Positions 35,040-47,820 are shown, counted from the stretch's first letter. The stretch is DNA of 64,000 nucleotides from Anthopleura xanthogrammica (GCA_964019055.1 OZ025206.1:637501-701500), one strand, 5' to 3'. Notes: a model not told the origin generated them from the letters alone. Numbers and translations are program-made.

Positions 35040-37618
35040 TTTACAAAAAAAGTTTGGGTTCTACTTTGTAACTTGTCTTGTGTCTTTTGTAGCAAAGGAC
35101 AGTACGTCGAAAGAAATTTCGAGAGTGAACAAAGATGGTGGCGAAGTGCGTCGAACCCCACGTCATCTTTTTTCGGCGTTTTTACAAAAACAGTCTTCAT
35201 TAAGAATAGTTATATACCTCCTAAACATACCTTCAGAAATGTTTTGATATTTTCTGCAGGGAATGGAATTCGGAATACAAAAGTTTCTTGTAATATATCA
35301 GGAAAGCTGACATCAAACATACTGTTCTTCAGACTCAAATGATCAAATGGTCTGGAATTTCGTCACAATTTTTCCTCTTGCCCTTCCTTTGTGTTGCTAG
35401 CACTTTTTGACCCATATTTCCTTCATTCTTAGCTCTTCTGAGACCTCATGTCTTTTGCATCCGTTTCTTTTACTTTTGCCAGTCTCTTTCTTGGTGTTTT
35501 CTACCTACCAGAACGCAAAGGGTAAGAAATACATCTCTTGCACAACTACAGCATCTGCTTCCTGGGAAATCACCCTCAAAGTCAAAGTGACTTTCCTTAT
35601 TAATCATCCGCTTGACTTTGACCATTTCTGTTCTTTTTCGACCGACGTTTTTTCTTCCAAACAATTGCAGAAATTATAGATTTTGTCGTAAAGGTCAAAA
35701 TACCGAGGTTGTCCTAACAGCACACCCTTAAAACCCAAAGAGTTTTCGATGAAGAATCTGATTTGATTTAATTAAAAATAGGTTTGTGTTAAACGTTTCA
35801 GTGTCAGGAACTTGATTTTCTGTTTTAGCCAATAAGCTGCGGAACAAACATAAAAAAGGCTTTCAAACTCGACCTAACATTGTAAGGTTGTAAAGACCGT
35901 GTTGTAGGGCAAGTGTGTTGTTGACTTGTAAAGAAATAGCAGTCACGATCTTGAAGCTCTTTTTCTTAGTCAGAACATATAAGATGATGATACTGGGATT
36001 TAGGAAACAAAGCATTAGGAATATGCATATAAAAGTAACGTAAAACTATTGGTAAATGAGGGATAAATCGATCGAATGAGACTTCGCACAAGCAGCAGCG
36101 CTTGCAGTAGGGCATATAATCAACCTCTTTTGCTTGGATAGTGCGTACATTAATGTCATCATAAAATACCAAACAGAAAACATTCATTTAAGAGTTTTAT
36201 TACTTTGGGAAAATCAAATTTTATTCAGTATCCCATTTTAAAGATGTTGATGAGTACAGTGCCAACAGAGAGGTAACATCAGTAGTTAATTGGTTGTAAT
36301 TTCTCCTTTAGAAACGACAAGCAAGGAAACTAGTATCGGAACTGTACTGTGTAATATAATGAAGAACTTAGCTTTACTGTTTTACTTTTATGTTTTGAGC
36401 ACTTCAGCTTCTCAGTTCAGGCTATTTGATAAAGTCTAGCTTTAACATTCGTACTTACTAGAATACAATTCCTAAAGCGTTTTTATTTAGCATACCTGCA
36501 TTAACGTCTTATTTTAAAGAATTTGAAGTTGCGCAAAAAAAACTACAAACAACAGCCTCGGTCATCGTGTCTTGTCCCACCAATACACTATTCCTCGAAG
36601 AAAGGGTGAATCGTCGTCGTTTGACGAACGGAGATAGATTCATCAATCCAGGCTTAAACGTATTCCAGGAAATAAGGAGGGATAACTTAATGTAAAACCA
36701 AAGAACTACAATGCTTGTTAACAGAGAAGAGAAAAAGACTAGAAGTTCGAACCGCACAATGTCCTCAAAGAGAAAAACTGACACTTCAATGTACAGTGAA
36801 TAATCGGTTTGACTACAATGTGGCGACGTTCAACGCTGGAATCGCTCAAGTTGTGGTTCGTTTATTTGTGTTTTCTTCATCAAAAAAAATTATTTCGAGA
36901 CAAAACTCTTATATGTGTGAATAGGAATTATTCTTTTGCGTTTTGATCATCATTTAGGCAAACGGAATTGGTAAAGTATATGAATCATAGTAGAAAGGTC
37001 TTGTTACATATAATGGATTGGAGTCAACCTTGTGGCTGAACAGTCTTCAAGCAAATTAGAAGTGAAGAATTCACTCATTAAATGAAATCAATTTTTTCCA
37101 AGTGAAATTTCAATTAAAATGTCATTTTCATTCCTTTCTGCATATTTGCACATCTCAAAGAGCAGAACGTTATCTTTCTAGCTCGCAGAACATACAAAAC
37201 TTATAAATATACTATCGCATTGAACAAACTGCTTTGTTATTTTTGAGTAATGCTTTTACCTCTAGTTATCCCATAACAAAACCTGATGAACAACAGCACC
37301 ATTTATATATTTATTTTTTTAGTGCGAACGACCTCGTAGTTCAGGCTGGTATAACAAAAATGTAATTATATAACAAATATGGTCGCCTTGCAGAGCAACT
37401 TTGTAGGTGTATTTTTTCAAATATAATACCGTGTAGAATGCTATCGAATAGTACTTCTATTCTATACAATTAGCATAACACAAGTGAAATCTGCAGCAAA
37501 ATATAGAGTTAATGGTACTAGAACTAAACTGAGTTTTCTCATAAAAATTGTCATGAACTAAAAATTAATTGTGTAGCCAGATAATACAATGTTGCATTTA
37601 TAGTTTATATTTATTTCT

Positions 37619-37948
37619 AGTTACATGGGTACGTTATTGTGTTAAAATGAAATACACAAGTAAATGCTTAAAGAAGAAAAGATCTTGGACACTCCAATGC
37701 TTTTTTCCAGCAGTTTTTTTTTTGGAATCAAATCGATCAGAAACAAAGAACGGTTTTCTGCTACTTTCATATCCAACACTGAACATCTTCTTTATGTCGT
37801 GGTTTTCACGGGTATGATTCAAAATTTTACCGGTTCTCTGATTGCATGCTGTTGTATCTCTCTAGCACACGACGTGAAGGAGAAAAGAAAGCGGATATTT
37901 TCTTTTAATGGAAACAACATATTTTTTCAATCTCAAACAACAATTTAA
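37619..37948 (+). other. Exon-like region shared by long-form monomers
   Basis: TTTATATTTATTTCTAG, a fair splice acceptor, precedes an open stretch reading TWVRYCVKMKYTSKCLKKKR. Further on, an overlapping + frame (37664-37948) includes HLLYVVVFTGMI and the Cys-rich LIACCCISLAHD, which is also kept in B7 (41782-42126, 114 codons). The link between the two parts differs in frame between copies because the T and A runs vary, so they are not one continuous coding exon. The identity is unknown. Confidence 0.22.
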
Positions 37949-39044
37949 CCGTGCCGTGCCATGCCGTGTGAACACCAATAATTTTCAGCTCCGGAATGAA
38001 AAACCTAACTTATGGATTTAGAATGAAAACGTCTTTGCAATCATGTACTCACATGCAGATAACTCTCCATAACCATTGAGAGTAAAGATCTCTTTCTTTC
38101 ATCCAACACTGTCTTAACGTTTTTGTACTTTAACGTGAGGAAGATCCGCAGAAAGAAATCCACTACAACACTGCATTCCAGTCGACTGAGCGACTTCGTA
38201 CTTTGTAGCAGGCGCCATTCTAACTCCTTAACTTGGCTAACCGTGGAATCATTAAGTGATAAAATTAAGGATTCTAAAAACTACTACCATGAAATTTTTA
38301 CTTTCTTTACTTTTTCCTTGAGAAAACTTTCTTTAAAAAACTACTTTAACCTCAGTAGCTAACAGCAGAAGAAAAAGGCGTTCGAGTTTGCCATTTGCAC
38401 AGAGTTCTGGATAACTATCTCCAGCATTTCGACATTTGTAGATAAAATACTAGGCAAATAATGCTGTTCTATGTTTACAGTGCAGGACGCTCTATTACAG
38501 AATATATATACATATGACTTGCGTACCCATAGAATAATAATTCCTGAGTTAATTCATGTTTAGTTTTTTTGATTCTCTTGCAAGTGTCTTTCAAGTGTAT
38601 TTTCATTTGACTTTGCATTATAAAAGCTTTCCACAGCACAATTATTCTAAAACGTAAAGGAAGCAGACTAATTTTATCATGAATTTTAGGTCTACAATGT
38701 TGAAAATATAAAAAAAAAACAATTGCAGAATTTGTTGGTTTTCCACACCCAGAAGGATCATAAGAAGCTAAAATCATTACTCTTAGATTGAAAATTCATT
38801 CAACCTTCTATAGCTTTATTTAGTGTTACTTCACAGTTAATAATCTGAATAACTATAATTTTTCGAAATAGCTATTTCTGCTGAAGAAGAAAGATTTCTT
38901 TCTTAAGCTACAATTGTAGGCTGCGCAAGTCTTCAAAAATGGATCTCAAAGAAAGAATTCAACATGTCCTACTTTAGGATTAGGAATCTAGGATCTATAA
39001 GTACCTTTCATAGTAACCAGTTATTTCAAAACATGGTTCTTGTC

Positions 39045-39272
39045 TTATAAGTGAATACATATTCTTGTAGGTTGTAGTTTCGGGCGCTCAGCACTCGTAG
39101 TATACATGTTTCTGCTATCTTGTTCTTGCTGCAATGTTTGTATGCTTGAATGACTAATCATAATTTGTCGGCCAGAGATTAATCTAAGATTTCTTTTCCT
39201 TGAACAGTTTTTTCTGTTTTGTACCATCTTTTGACCTGTGTTTCTGACATTCCCTTCGATCTCTAAGTTCAA
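39045..39272 (-). other. Recurrent 75-codon minus frame shared by B6 and B8
   Basis: A Gln/Arg/Asn-rich frame that is repeated at 55077-55304 with three amino-acid differences and no indel. A TTG is used as the nominal start. Only two copies exist and they are very similar, so constraint cannot be judged. B8 has a further 85-codon minus frame next to it (55384-55641). Confidence 0.22.
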
Positions 39273-39342
39273 AAGCTTTTCGAAGTTTTGCTTCCGTCAA
39301 ATAATTAATTGCTTTTGTTCATCTATGCAACATGCTTTCCAG

Positions 39343-39380
39343 GCGTCCTTTCTACTTCGATCCAAACAAAGTTCCATTTG
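39343..39380 (+). other. Possible 38-nt exon in B6, repeated in B8
   Basis: A GCTTTCCAG acceptor and a TTTG/GTAAGAAA donor flank a segment that can read RPFYFDPNKVPF. The same arrangement is at 55375-55412. The splice signals are good at both ends, but a 38-nt exon without known neighbours is weak evidence. Confidence 0.22.
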
Positions 39381-39694
39381 GTAAGAAAAATCTTTTGAAT
39401 TTTAGCCTTTGACAAATAGCTGAAGGTCTTACCGACGTTAAATATAGCAACTTTACCATTTTCCTTCTTGTTTGCTTCTTCCTACCTTTACCAACAAGGC
39501 GATCATTTCTTGACAATGAAACTTTTTTCCATCCTGATCTGCCTTATAAAAAATACATATCTTTTTTTCATGACACATACAACAGCCCATGGTCAAAGAA
39601 TTAATTATCAGGGAATCCTATATATGTTGACAGGAATTTGGCGAATTTCGTCCTCAAATAAAAAATCTATTTTAAAGTAAAGAATCAGATTTTT

Positions 39695-42600
39695 TACAAA
39701 AACGTTTGGGTTGTACTTTGTTGCTTGTCTTGTGTCTTTTGTAGCAAAGGACAGTGGACAGAATGTTCGAAAGTAAACAAAGATGGCGGCGAATGGCGTC
39801 GCAGTCCACGTCGTCTTTTTTCGTCGTTTTTACAAATACAGTCTTCATTAAGAATAGTTATATACCTTTTAAACATACCTTCAGAAAGGTTCAGATAGTT
39901 TCTGCAGAGAATGGAATACGGAATACAAAAATTTCTTGTAATATATCAGGAAAGCTGACACCAAACATACTGTTCTTCAGGCTCACATGATCAAATTGTC
40001 TGGAATTTCGTCACATTTTCTCCTCTTCCCCTTCCTTTGTGTTACTAGCAGTTTTTGACCCATATTTCCTTCATTCTTAGCTCTTCTGAGACCTCATGTC
40101 TTTTGCATCCGTTCCTTTTACTTTTGCCAGTCTCTTTCTTGGTGTTTTCTACCTACCAGAACGCAAAGGGTAAGAAATACATCTCTTGCACAACTACAGC
40201 ATCTGCTTCCTGGGAAATCACCCTCAAAGTCAAAGTAACTTTCCATGATTAATCACCCGCTTGATTTTGACCATTTCTGTTCTTTTTCGACCGACGTTTT
40301 TTTATTCCAAACAATTGCAGCAAATTTTAGATTTTGTCGTAAAGGTCAAAATACCGAGGTTGTCCTAACAACACACCCTTAAAACCCAATGATTTTGCGA
40401 TGAAGAATCTGATTTGATTTAATTAAAAATAGGTTTGTTTTAAACGTTTCAGTGTCAGGAACTTGATTTTCTGTTTTAGCCAATAAGCTGCGGAACACAC
40501 ATAGAAAAAGGCTTTCAAACTCGACCTAACATTGTAAGGTTGTAAAGACCGTGTTGTAGGGCAAGTGTGTTGTTGACTTGTAAAGAAATAGCAGTCACGA
40601 TCTTGAAGCTCTTTTTCTTAGTCACAACATATGAGATGATGATACTGGGATTAAGGAAACAAAGCATGATTAGGAATATGCATGTAAAAGTAACGTAAAA
40701 CTATTGGTAAATGAGGGATAAATCGAATGAGACTTCGCACAAGCAGCAGCGCTTGCTGTAGGGCCAATAACCGTTTTTGCTTGGATAGTGCGTACATTAA
40801 TGTCATCATAAAATACCAAACAGAAAACATTCATTTAAGAGTTTTATTACTTTGGGAAAATCAAAGTATTCCAGGAAATAAGGAGGGATAACTGAATCTA
40901 AAACCAAAGAACTACAATGCTTGTTAACAGAGAAAAGAAAAAGACCAGAAGTTCGAACCGCAGAATGTCCTCAAAGAGAAAAACTGACACTTCAATGTAC
41001 AGTGAATAATGGGTGTGACTACAATATGGCGACGTTCAACACTGAACGCTCAAGTTGTTCGTTTTTGTGTGCTTTCTTCATCAAAAAAAAATTATTTCGA
41101 GACAAAACTCTTATATGTGTGAATAGAGATTGTTCTATTTCGTTTTGATCATCATTTAAGTAAAGGGAATTGATAAAGTATATGAATCATAGTAGAATGG
41201 TCTTGTTACATATAATGGATTGAAGTCAACCTTGTGGCTGAACAGTCTTCAAGCAAATTAGAAGTGAAGAATTCACTCATTAAATGATATCCTTTTTTTC
41301 CAAGTGAAATAATTTCAATTATAATGTCATTTTCATTCCTTGCTACATATTTGCACATTTAAACTCAAAGAGTAGAACGTTATCTCTCTAGCTCGCAGAA
41401 CATGCAAAACTTATAAGACTACGATCGTATTAAACAAACTGCTTTGTTATTTATGAGTTATGCTTTTACCTCTAGTTATCCCACAGCAATACCTTATGAA
41501 CAACAGCACCATTTATATATTTATTTTATTAGTGCGAACGACCTCATCGCTAGTATAACAAAAATATAATGTTCAGATATGGCCGCCTTGCAAAGCAAAT
41601 TTGTAGGTGTATTTTTACAAATATAAAATCTTGCAGAATACTATCGAATAGTACTTCTATTCTATACAATTAACATAACACAAGTAAAATGTGCAGCAAA
41701 ATATAGAGTTGAGGAATTAATGGTATTACAGACTAAACTGAGTTTTCTCATGGTCGAAAATTGCGATGAACTAAAAATTAATTGTGTCTGAGCCAAATAA
41801 TACAATGTTGCATTTATAGTTTACATTTATTTCTAGTTACATGGGTACGTTATTGTGTTAAAATTAAATGCACAAGCAAATGCTTAAAGAAGAAAAGATC
41901 TTGGACACTCCAATGTTGTTTTCTAGCAATTTTTTTGGATTCAAATCGAACAGAAATAGTCAAAGAACTGTTTTCTGCTACATTCATATCCAACGCTGAA
42001 CATCTTCTTTATGTCGTGGTTTTCACGGGTATGATTCACGATGTTACCAGTTCTCTGATTGCATGCTGTTGTATCTCTCTAGCACACGACGTGAAGGAGA
42101 AAAGAAAGCGGATTTTTTTCTTTTAATGGAAACAACAATTTTGGAAACATCTTTGCAAGCATGTATACTCACATGCAGATAATTCTCCTTAACCATTGAG
42201 AGTAAATACCTCTTTCTTTCATCCAGCATGTATCTTAACGTTTTTGTCCTCTAACATTGGGAAGATCCGCAGAAAGAAATCCACTACAACACTGCAGTCG
42301 ACTGAGCGACTTCGTACTTTGTAGCAGGCGCCATTTTATATAACTCCTTAACTTGGCAAGTCCTAGAATCATTAAGTGATAAAATTAAAAATTATTTGTT
42401 CCATGAAATTTTAACTTACTTTACTTTTTCCTTGAGAAAACGTTCTTTAACAAACTACTTTAACCTCAGTAGCTAACAGTAGAAGAAAAAGGCGTTTGAG
42501 TTTGCCATTTGCACAGAGTTCTGGATAACTATTTATGATATCTCAAACATTTCGACATTTGTAGATAAAATACTAGGCAGATAATGCTGTTCTATGTTTA

Positions 42601-43172
42601 CAGTTGAGGACGCTCTATTACAGAAAATATATACATCTGACTTGTGTACCCATAGAATAATAATTTCTGAGTTAATTCATGTTTAGTTTTTTTGATTCTC
42701 TTGCAAGTGTCTTTCAAGTGTATTTTCATTTGACTTTGCATTATAAAAGCTTTCCACAGCACAATTATTCTAAAACGTAAAGGAAGGAGAATAATTTTAG
42801 CTTGAATTTTAGGTCTACAATGTTGAAAATAAAATTATGCAGGACAGAGGATTGTTTGAATGTATGTTTCTTTGTTGTTTTGCCACACCCAGAAGGATCA
42901 TAAGAAGCTAGAATCATAGCTCTCAAATTGAAAATTCATTCAACCTTCTATAGCTTTATTTAGTGTTACTTCGCAGTTAATAATCTCAATAATTATAATT
43001 CTACGAAATAGGTTTTTCTGTTACAGTGAAGAAATTGTTTCTTTTTGAAGCTACAATTTAAGCTTCAACATGTCCTACTTTAGGATTAGGAATCTAGGAT
43101 ATATAAGTACCTTTCATAGTAACAAGATATTTAAAAACATGGTTATTTTCTTATAAAAGAATACATATCCTT
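39695..43172 (+). repeat. Block B monomer B7 (long form)
   Basis: It carries AAGATGGCGGC at 39780, a shortened 90-codon frame (40055-40252) and long-form sequence to about 42770. There it returns to the short-form tail. At 43172 it breaks into block A3 within GATGGACATTTTGGG. The junction at 40865 joins the AAATCAAA stretch directly to GTATTCCAGG, skipping the middle of the monomer. Confidence 0.85.
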
Positions 43173-43452
43173 TTTTTAATGATGGACATTTTGGGTCGCG
43201 TTCCTGTCTTGTCAAACTTTAGTAAAGATCTTTACAGGTTTATCTTGCTCCAGGCATTTTGTCGGGTTTTCCTCCCTTCACAGGAAAAAACAACTTTAAA
43301 ATTCAAATTCAAATTAGATATTAGTTATACCGCTGGATTTCAAAATTCAGACTCAAAGAAGGCTTATGTTTATACATTTCTCATTTCCGTATTTACCTAG
43401 TTGTTAAGGACGATATTTTAGGTTTTTCTATGTTCCCTTGATACTACTGCAG

Positions 43453-43591
43453 GTTATCAAAGTTTGTGTGGTCCATTGATTTGCTAGACAAGAAGCGGCC
43501 AATTAGCGATGCAAGACCGAGTGACCACATCAAGCTATTTAAACAGGGATATCTTCACTTCTACAAGTGTATTATATCCTTAGAATGTTTG
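43453..43591 (+). CDS. Candidate exon iv (A3)
   Basis: This is the A3 counterpart of 3593-3737 with 46 codons, two fewer than A1. Both losses are exactly one codon, so splice sites and phase are preserved although the sequence upstream of the acceptor has been shortened by some 200 bp. Cys to Ser and Tyr to His changes are present. Confidence 0.4.
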
Positions 43592-44313
43592 GTATGTCGG
43601 TTATCGATCCGTTGATGACATTTAACATATGTTGTTTTGAACACTATAAGTTATCTATAACGAAGGGTCACCAAACACTACAATTAGTCAAGCCAACTCT
43701 TTGTGTCAAATACGATCAAATATATCTCTCAAAGGTTATGCAATCACAAGCCGTGAATATGAAAAGTTCAGTGAATTTACGATAAATCATCACACGGGAG
43801 ATTCTTATCGGCGAGTGATTTAAGCAAGCGGGAGGACATGTACAAAACATGAAGGCCATTTTCCGCTTCCGTTTTTTCAAAGATAGAAGTTGTATCCCTT
43901 CTGGCGATTAATTTCACAGGACGCCAGGATTCGGTTACAAAAACACCAGATTATAAACCGCAATTTTTCCATTGATTGGTTCTTTAAAGCACAGTTTCAA
44001 GGATCGTTTGACATAGCCAAGGTTAAAAAGCATCTTCTAGAGACAGTATGACCATCTGATAACATTTCACTAAATGAACGTGCTGCCCATCCACTCCGGA
44101 TTCCAGTTAAAATTACTGTTTTCACAAGATTTTAAAAAAAGATTATCAATTCCTCAGCAATTTTTGATATCGCATTTTACAAAACCCTTCCAAAGGTCGA
44201 AAGTTTTATTGATGCTGGGACAACCAGTGAACGCGAAAACGCATTGCAGTAATAAAGATTAAGAAACGAAGAATGCTTAAAGTATTTGCACTTGCATCAA
44301 TAGATGTTGCTCT

Positions 44314-44681
44314 TTATGACAAGTGCGACAGAGGAAAAAGTTTATCGTTGGACTTAAATTTGTTCATCGTGATGGTCACTTTATTGATGGACATCCCAAC
44401 ATGATCATTGTAGTCTTTAATCCTGTTTGAAAAACCGTTGATGCCTTGTGGGTATTGTCGATGATTTAAGGTTACATTTAAGTGGGGAGTTTCTGAAGAT
44501 TCCCAACATAATTCTAAACATTTAGAAATGAAGTATTTCGTATTCATACAAGGGTTTTCGTTACTTTCATTGCAGAATAGATGTAGATCATGACCATCAT
44601 AATGCTCCCCTTGACATTGAAAACTACATAGTGCAACGTTCGTTTTCCCGTTCGTTGTGTTAATTGCCGTGTAGAAGAAAA
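44314..44681 (-). CDS. Candidate 121-codon terminal exon, Cys/Asn-rich, unrecognised
   Basis: On the minus strand a T-rich acceptor (GGTTTTTTAATCTCAG) is followed by two bases and 121 open codons: FFYTAINTTNGKTNVALCSF, then CQGEHYDGHDLHLFCNESNE, NPCMNTKYFISKCLELCW, and a C-terminal NHRQYPQGINGF part. At least six Cys and several N-x-S/T sites suggest a secreted or extracellular protein. The homologous stretches in A2 (27850-28131) and A1 (4538-4680) are broken by indels, so if this was ever a gene, A3 is the only copy with an intact frame here. An ORF of this length can occur by chance about once in a window this AT-rich, so I stay cautious. Confidence 0.3.
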
Positions 44682-44879
44682 CTGAGATTAAAAAACCTGA
44701 TGGAAAATGAGAAGAAATGGCATTACTTTGTTATTCATTTTTTGAAACGTGCGTTTTTTTCGTACTTTGAAACAGCCGACGTTCCTGTTTACTCCTGTAA
44801 GACATCAAGGAACCAACTCAGGAAAATGACCCGATGTGGGAAATCAGCAATTAGTAGCTAAGTGAATCAGTGCATAAGA

Positions 44880-45600
44880 ATCTGGATGTTTACCAGTGAC
44901 CCTAATGTTAATGAGTTCAGTTTGATGATACATTCGTGCTCATAATGTAGTACAAGTAGAGAAAAAGTAGAAAAGAAAATAATCTAGAATGAATCAGTGC
45001 TTTATTTCAACTGAAATGCTATGCTAGTAACATCCTAAAGGCCCGTTTACACTAGCAAATTTATCGCGCAACTTGAGCGGCCATTTTAATAGCGGCTTTA
45101 TCGCGACCCAAATCGCAGCGAGTTACACTAAATTTCGATTATGTTGGAATTGGCGGCGACGCAGCTGCGATCTATCGCCATAAAATCGCCGCTCAAGTCG
45201 CACGACAAACTTGCTAGTGTAAACGGGCATTAATATAAAATAAATATAAAATATTTACAACGGGCCTAATGTCAATATCTTCAGTTTGTGGTAGTGCCAA
45301 TAACAACCTCCTACATAACTATGGTTGTGTGAAAGTAAACAAGAATACAATCTAGTTCTGTGAACAAGATCTGGATGTTTACAACGGAACTAATGTCAAT
45401 ATCTTCAGTTTGTGGTAGTGCCAATAACAAACTCTTACATAACTAAGGTTGTGTAAAAGTAAACAAGAATACAGTCTAGTTCTGTGCACAAGATCTGGAT
45501 GTTCATAATGGGCCTAATGTCAATGGCAGTTTATTAGCAGTTTACCATGGAAACGGCAGTGCCAATAACATCCTAGTTTTACACAAGTCTAGTGAAATTC
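44880..45600 (+). repeat. Diverged ~124-bp tandem repeat in A3
   Basis: Units with the core CTAATGTCAATRTCTTCAGTTTGTGG and AGATCTGGATGTT recur about every 124 bp (for example TCAGTTTGTGG at 45281 and 45405), with more diverged units at about 44880 and 45500. The core CCTAATGTCAATGGCAGTTT also appears at about 4808 and 28311, so A1 and A2 carry a single unit. The 45041-45228 MITE interrupts the array. Confidence 0.7.
45041..45228. mobile_element. 188-bp foldback MITE with GCCCGTTTACACTAGCAA ends
   Basis: Both ends are inverted copies of GCCCGTTTACACTAGCAA and the similarity continues inward (CTTGAGCGGC on each arm). The element is much richer in GC than its flanks. A clear target duplication is not visible. 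No coding capacity. Confidence 0.85.
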
Positions 45601-45623
45601 TAGTGACATTCTGTATGCTTTAA

Positions 45624-46070
45624 AGCGCACCTAACCCCTGATACAATACTTTCAGTATTGATTCTACATGAAGTTAATATTTGAATGGTGAAATATTTCT
45701 TCATTTGAGTGTTGCGCCTTAGTTATAAAGTTATAAAGGTTTATAATTCCAATATGTTAATGACTGTGACATCATCGCCGGCTTTTGAGAGTATTATGAC
45801 CATTATGAGACACCAAATTTACAGTAAAAATTGTGCAAACAATGAGTATAATGATGCTTTTTAAATAATGTTTGTGTGAACCTGTTAAAGTTTGTATATC
45901 TAACGAAACCTGCGATGATGTCACAGTCATTTTTTAATATATTGGAAATATAAACCTTCAAAACTTAAAGACGCAAATCTCAAATCAAGAAATATTTCAT
46001 CATTCAACTATTCATTTCATGTAGAATCACCGATGCTGAAAGTAGTATTGCATCAGGGGTAAGTTGCACT
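45624..46070. mobile_element. ~447-bp foldback element flanked by TTAA
   Basis: The long imperfect arms run inward from AGCGCACCTAACCCCTGATA on the left and its inverted counterpart AGTGCAACTTACCCCTGATG on the right, through GATTCTACATGAA and ATTTCTTSATTTGAG. TTAA sits immediately outside both ends (45620-45623, 46071-46074), as expected for piggyBac-type insertion. The rightmost ~20 bp (TAAGTTGCACTTTAAAAGG) also occurs in A1 (about 4788) and A2 (about 28291), which lack the rest. Confidence 0.75.
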
Positions 46071-47185
46071 TTAAAAGGTTCCTAATGTCAATGGTAGCTT
46101 GTTGTCTTAAACAAGTCTAGTGGAAAGAATCTAGTCTTGTTCAGCGCACAATCTCAGAATTTTTTCAAAACCCAGTGTTAATGGGTGTGTTAACATCTCA
46201 GGAAACGAATATTTTATAAGTTCATACATTGCTGAACATAGACTGCATCTAGGTTGGTAAAGAAGCAAGGTGGCTGGATTGCATCTTGCTTGATTGCACA
46301 GGTTTTGCTATCATTGAAGGAATGTTTTTAATACATTAACTGTAATAAGTCTTTCAGCTTTCATACTTTCTTGGATTTTTCTCCTTAATAGAAAAATAAA
46401 TAAAAATAAAGTGAGTTATGGAGCAAAATCAACGCAGTTACAACATGTACGATGTCAACGTTCATGCAACAATGATAATAAAAATCTAGCACTCTATACA
46501 GTTGTTTCACGTAAGGATCTCTGTACTAATACTGCAAAATCATACTGTTCAGGCTAAAATTTATGGCAGAGAACATGAAAAGCAAAACAGATAGGCTTTG
46601 GCTCTAGGGAGTTTGAACTTGATTTACCGGTGAAATTCTGCATAAATTACCAAAACTCCTAGAGAGGATGCAGAACTCAGTGTTCGTGCGGCAACCTTTT
46701 TCAAGTAGGTGTATACATTGATTGTTTCAAGGAGCTATGCATGCTATAGATTTTGAGGTCCAAGAATGAGTTCCCAAACGTTTACTGTATAATTACAACC
46801 GACGTCTAAGGCTATGCTACAAGTTAGGTGGCTCACACGATATACATACCAGGAAGGGTTTCGTGCAGCAAATCACATGTTTTCTTAGCAAACAACTCAA
46901 GATTGCAATCGCTTCTCATTCCTTATCAATATCAACGCCTTTCTGATTTATGGAACTCTGATAAACGAAACACTCGACTTTAAAAACAACATTTAGTCTA
47001 CAAGAGTGAAGTAAGAGTACAACTGGTGCGTGAGGAAGAGTTCAGTTTGCTCTTGAACGGTCTTTTCAATGGACCCCACTCTAATATAATCCTTTTTAAA
47101 ATGCTAGCACTCGAAACTTTCTGCAGTTTATTATCGTACTGTCGTTTAATACCATTTCTGGTTAAGAAATTAAAATTTGAAGGTA

Positions 47186-47332
47186 ATGATGGTTAACTTC
47201 AATTGCTCAGCGTATAATGATGAGGCTTTCGTGCGGCTTATCGAGTCATTGCGTGCAGCACTTCTGGAAGATGGAGTGAACAAGCCGCTGTTAAATGTAC
47301 TGTCCATAAATAGGTTGAGGCTTGTGTTGTAA
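47186..47332 (+). CDS. A3 copy of the conserved small ORF (48 codons)
   Basis: Same length as 5957-6103, with one difference, the silent GTA to GTT, in the part compared. The same substitution turns a Lys codon into a stop in the overlapping longer frame, so only this frame survives intact. Confidence 0.4.
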   Translation: MMVNFNCSAYNDEAFVRLIESLRAALLEDGVNKPLLNVLSINRLRLVL

Positions 47333-47558
47333 CTGGATTCAATTCAAGTTTGAGTGAAGCGGTCTAAGACATATCGTGAACTAATATAAGACAGCTATCT
47401 AACAAACCAAAATAAGTTTGTACTCGTTCTTGAGTTAAAAATGATTGATTTTCAGAATTTTCAAAATTCTGTCGATTGTATTCACTAGTCTAGCCATCTT
47501 ATCATGGTATATTCGTTAAGTGTTGTCTCGTCTTTCTTACATTCCTTTTTAGGTTTAA

Positions 47559-47820
47559 CAGTGCGACTACTCCAATCAAGGCCACCCAAGCAAATTTTCA
47601 TACAAAATAGCCAATCACGTTTGAGTATTTAAACAATGGAATCGGCACAAATTTTCACATTTTCCCCTTAAAACGCATACATTTTACTTTAGACTTGTGG
47701 ATTTATGATCAGAAGTGAACAAAAACAGTTTAAACTCCAGAAGTTGGCACCATCTTGTTAATCAGCGTCAAAGACATGATATATGAATCTGATTGAAAAT
47801 TTGTTCGAGTAGTCGCCCTG
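47559..47820. mobile_element. 262-bp foldback MITE (CAGKGCGACTACTC ends)
   Basis: CAGTGCGACTACTCC on the left pairs with the inverted CAGGGCGACTACTCG on the right, with further similarity inside (CAAATTTTC on both arms). It occurs only in A3. The target duplication is not clear. Confidence 0.75.

Larger units (their letters stand above)
35040..39694 (+). repeat. Block B monomer B6 (long form)
   Basis: It carries the 90-codon frame (35407-35679), lacks the section with the 63- and 80-codon frames (junction at about 36437), and has the long-form segments 36530-37945 and 38280-39540. The usual AAGATGGCGGC is changed to AAGATGGTGGC. The 38900-39540 part is shared only with B8. It ends by jumping at 39545 into the leader of the next monomer. 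Confidence 0.85.
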
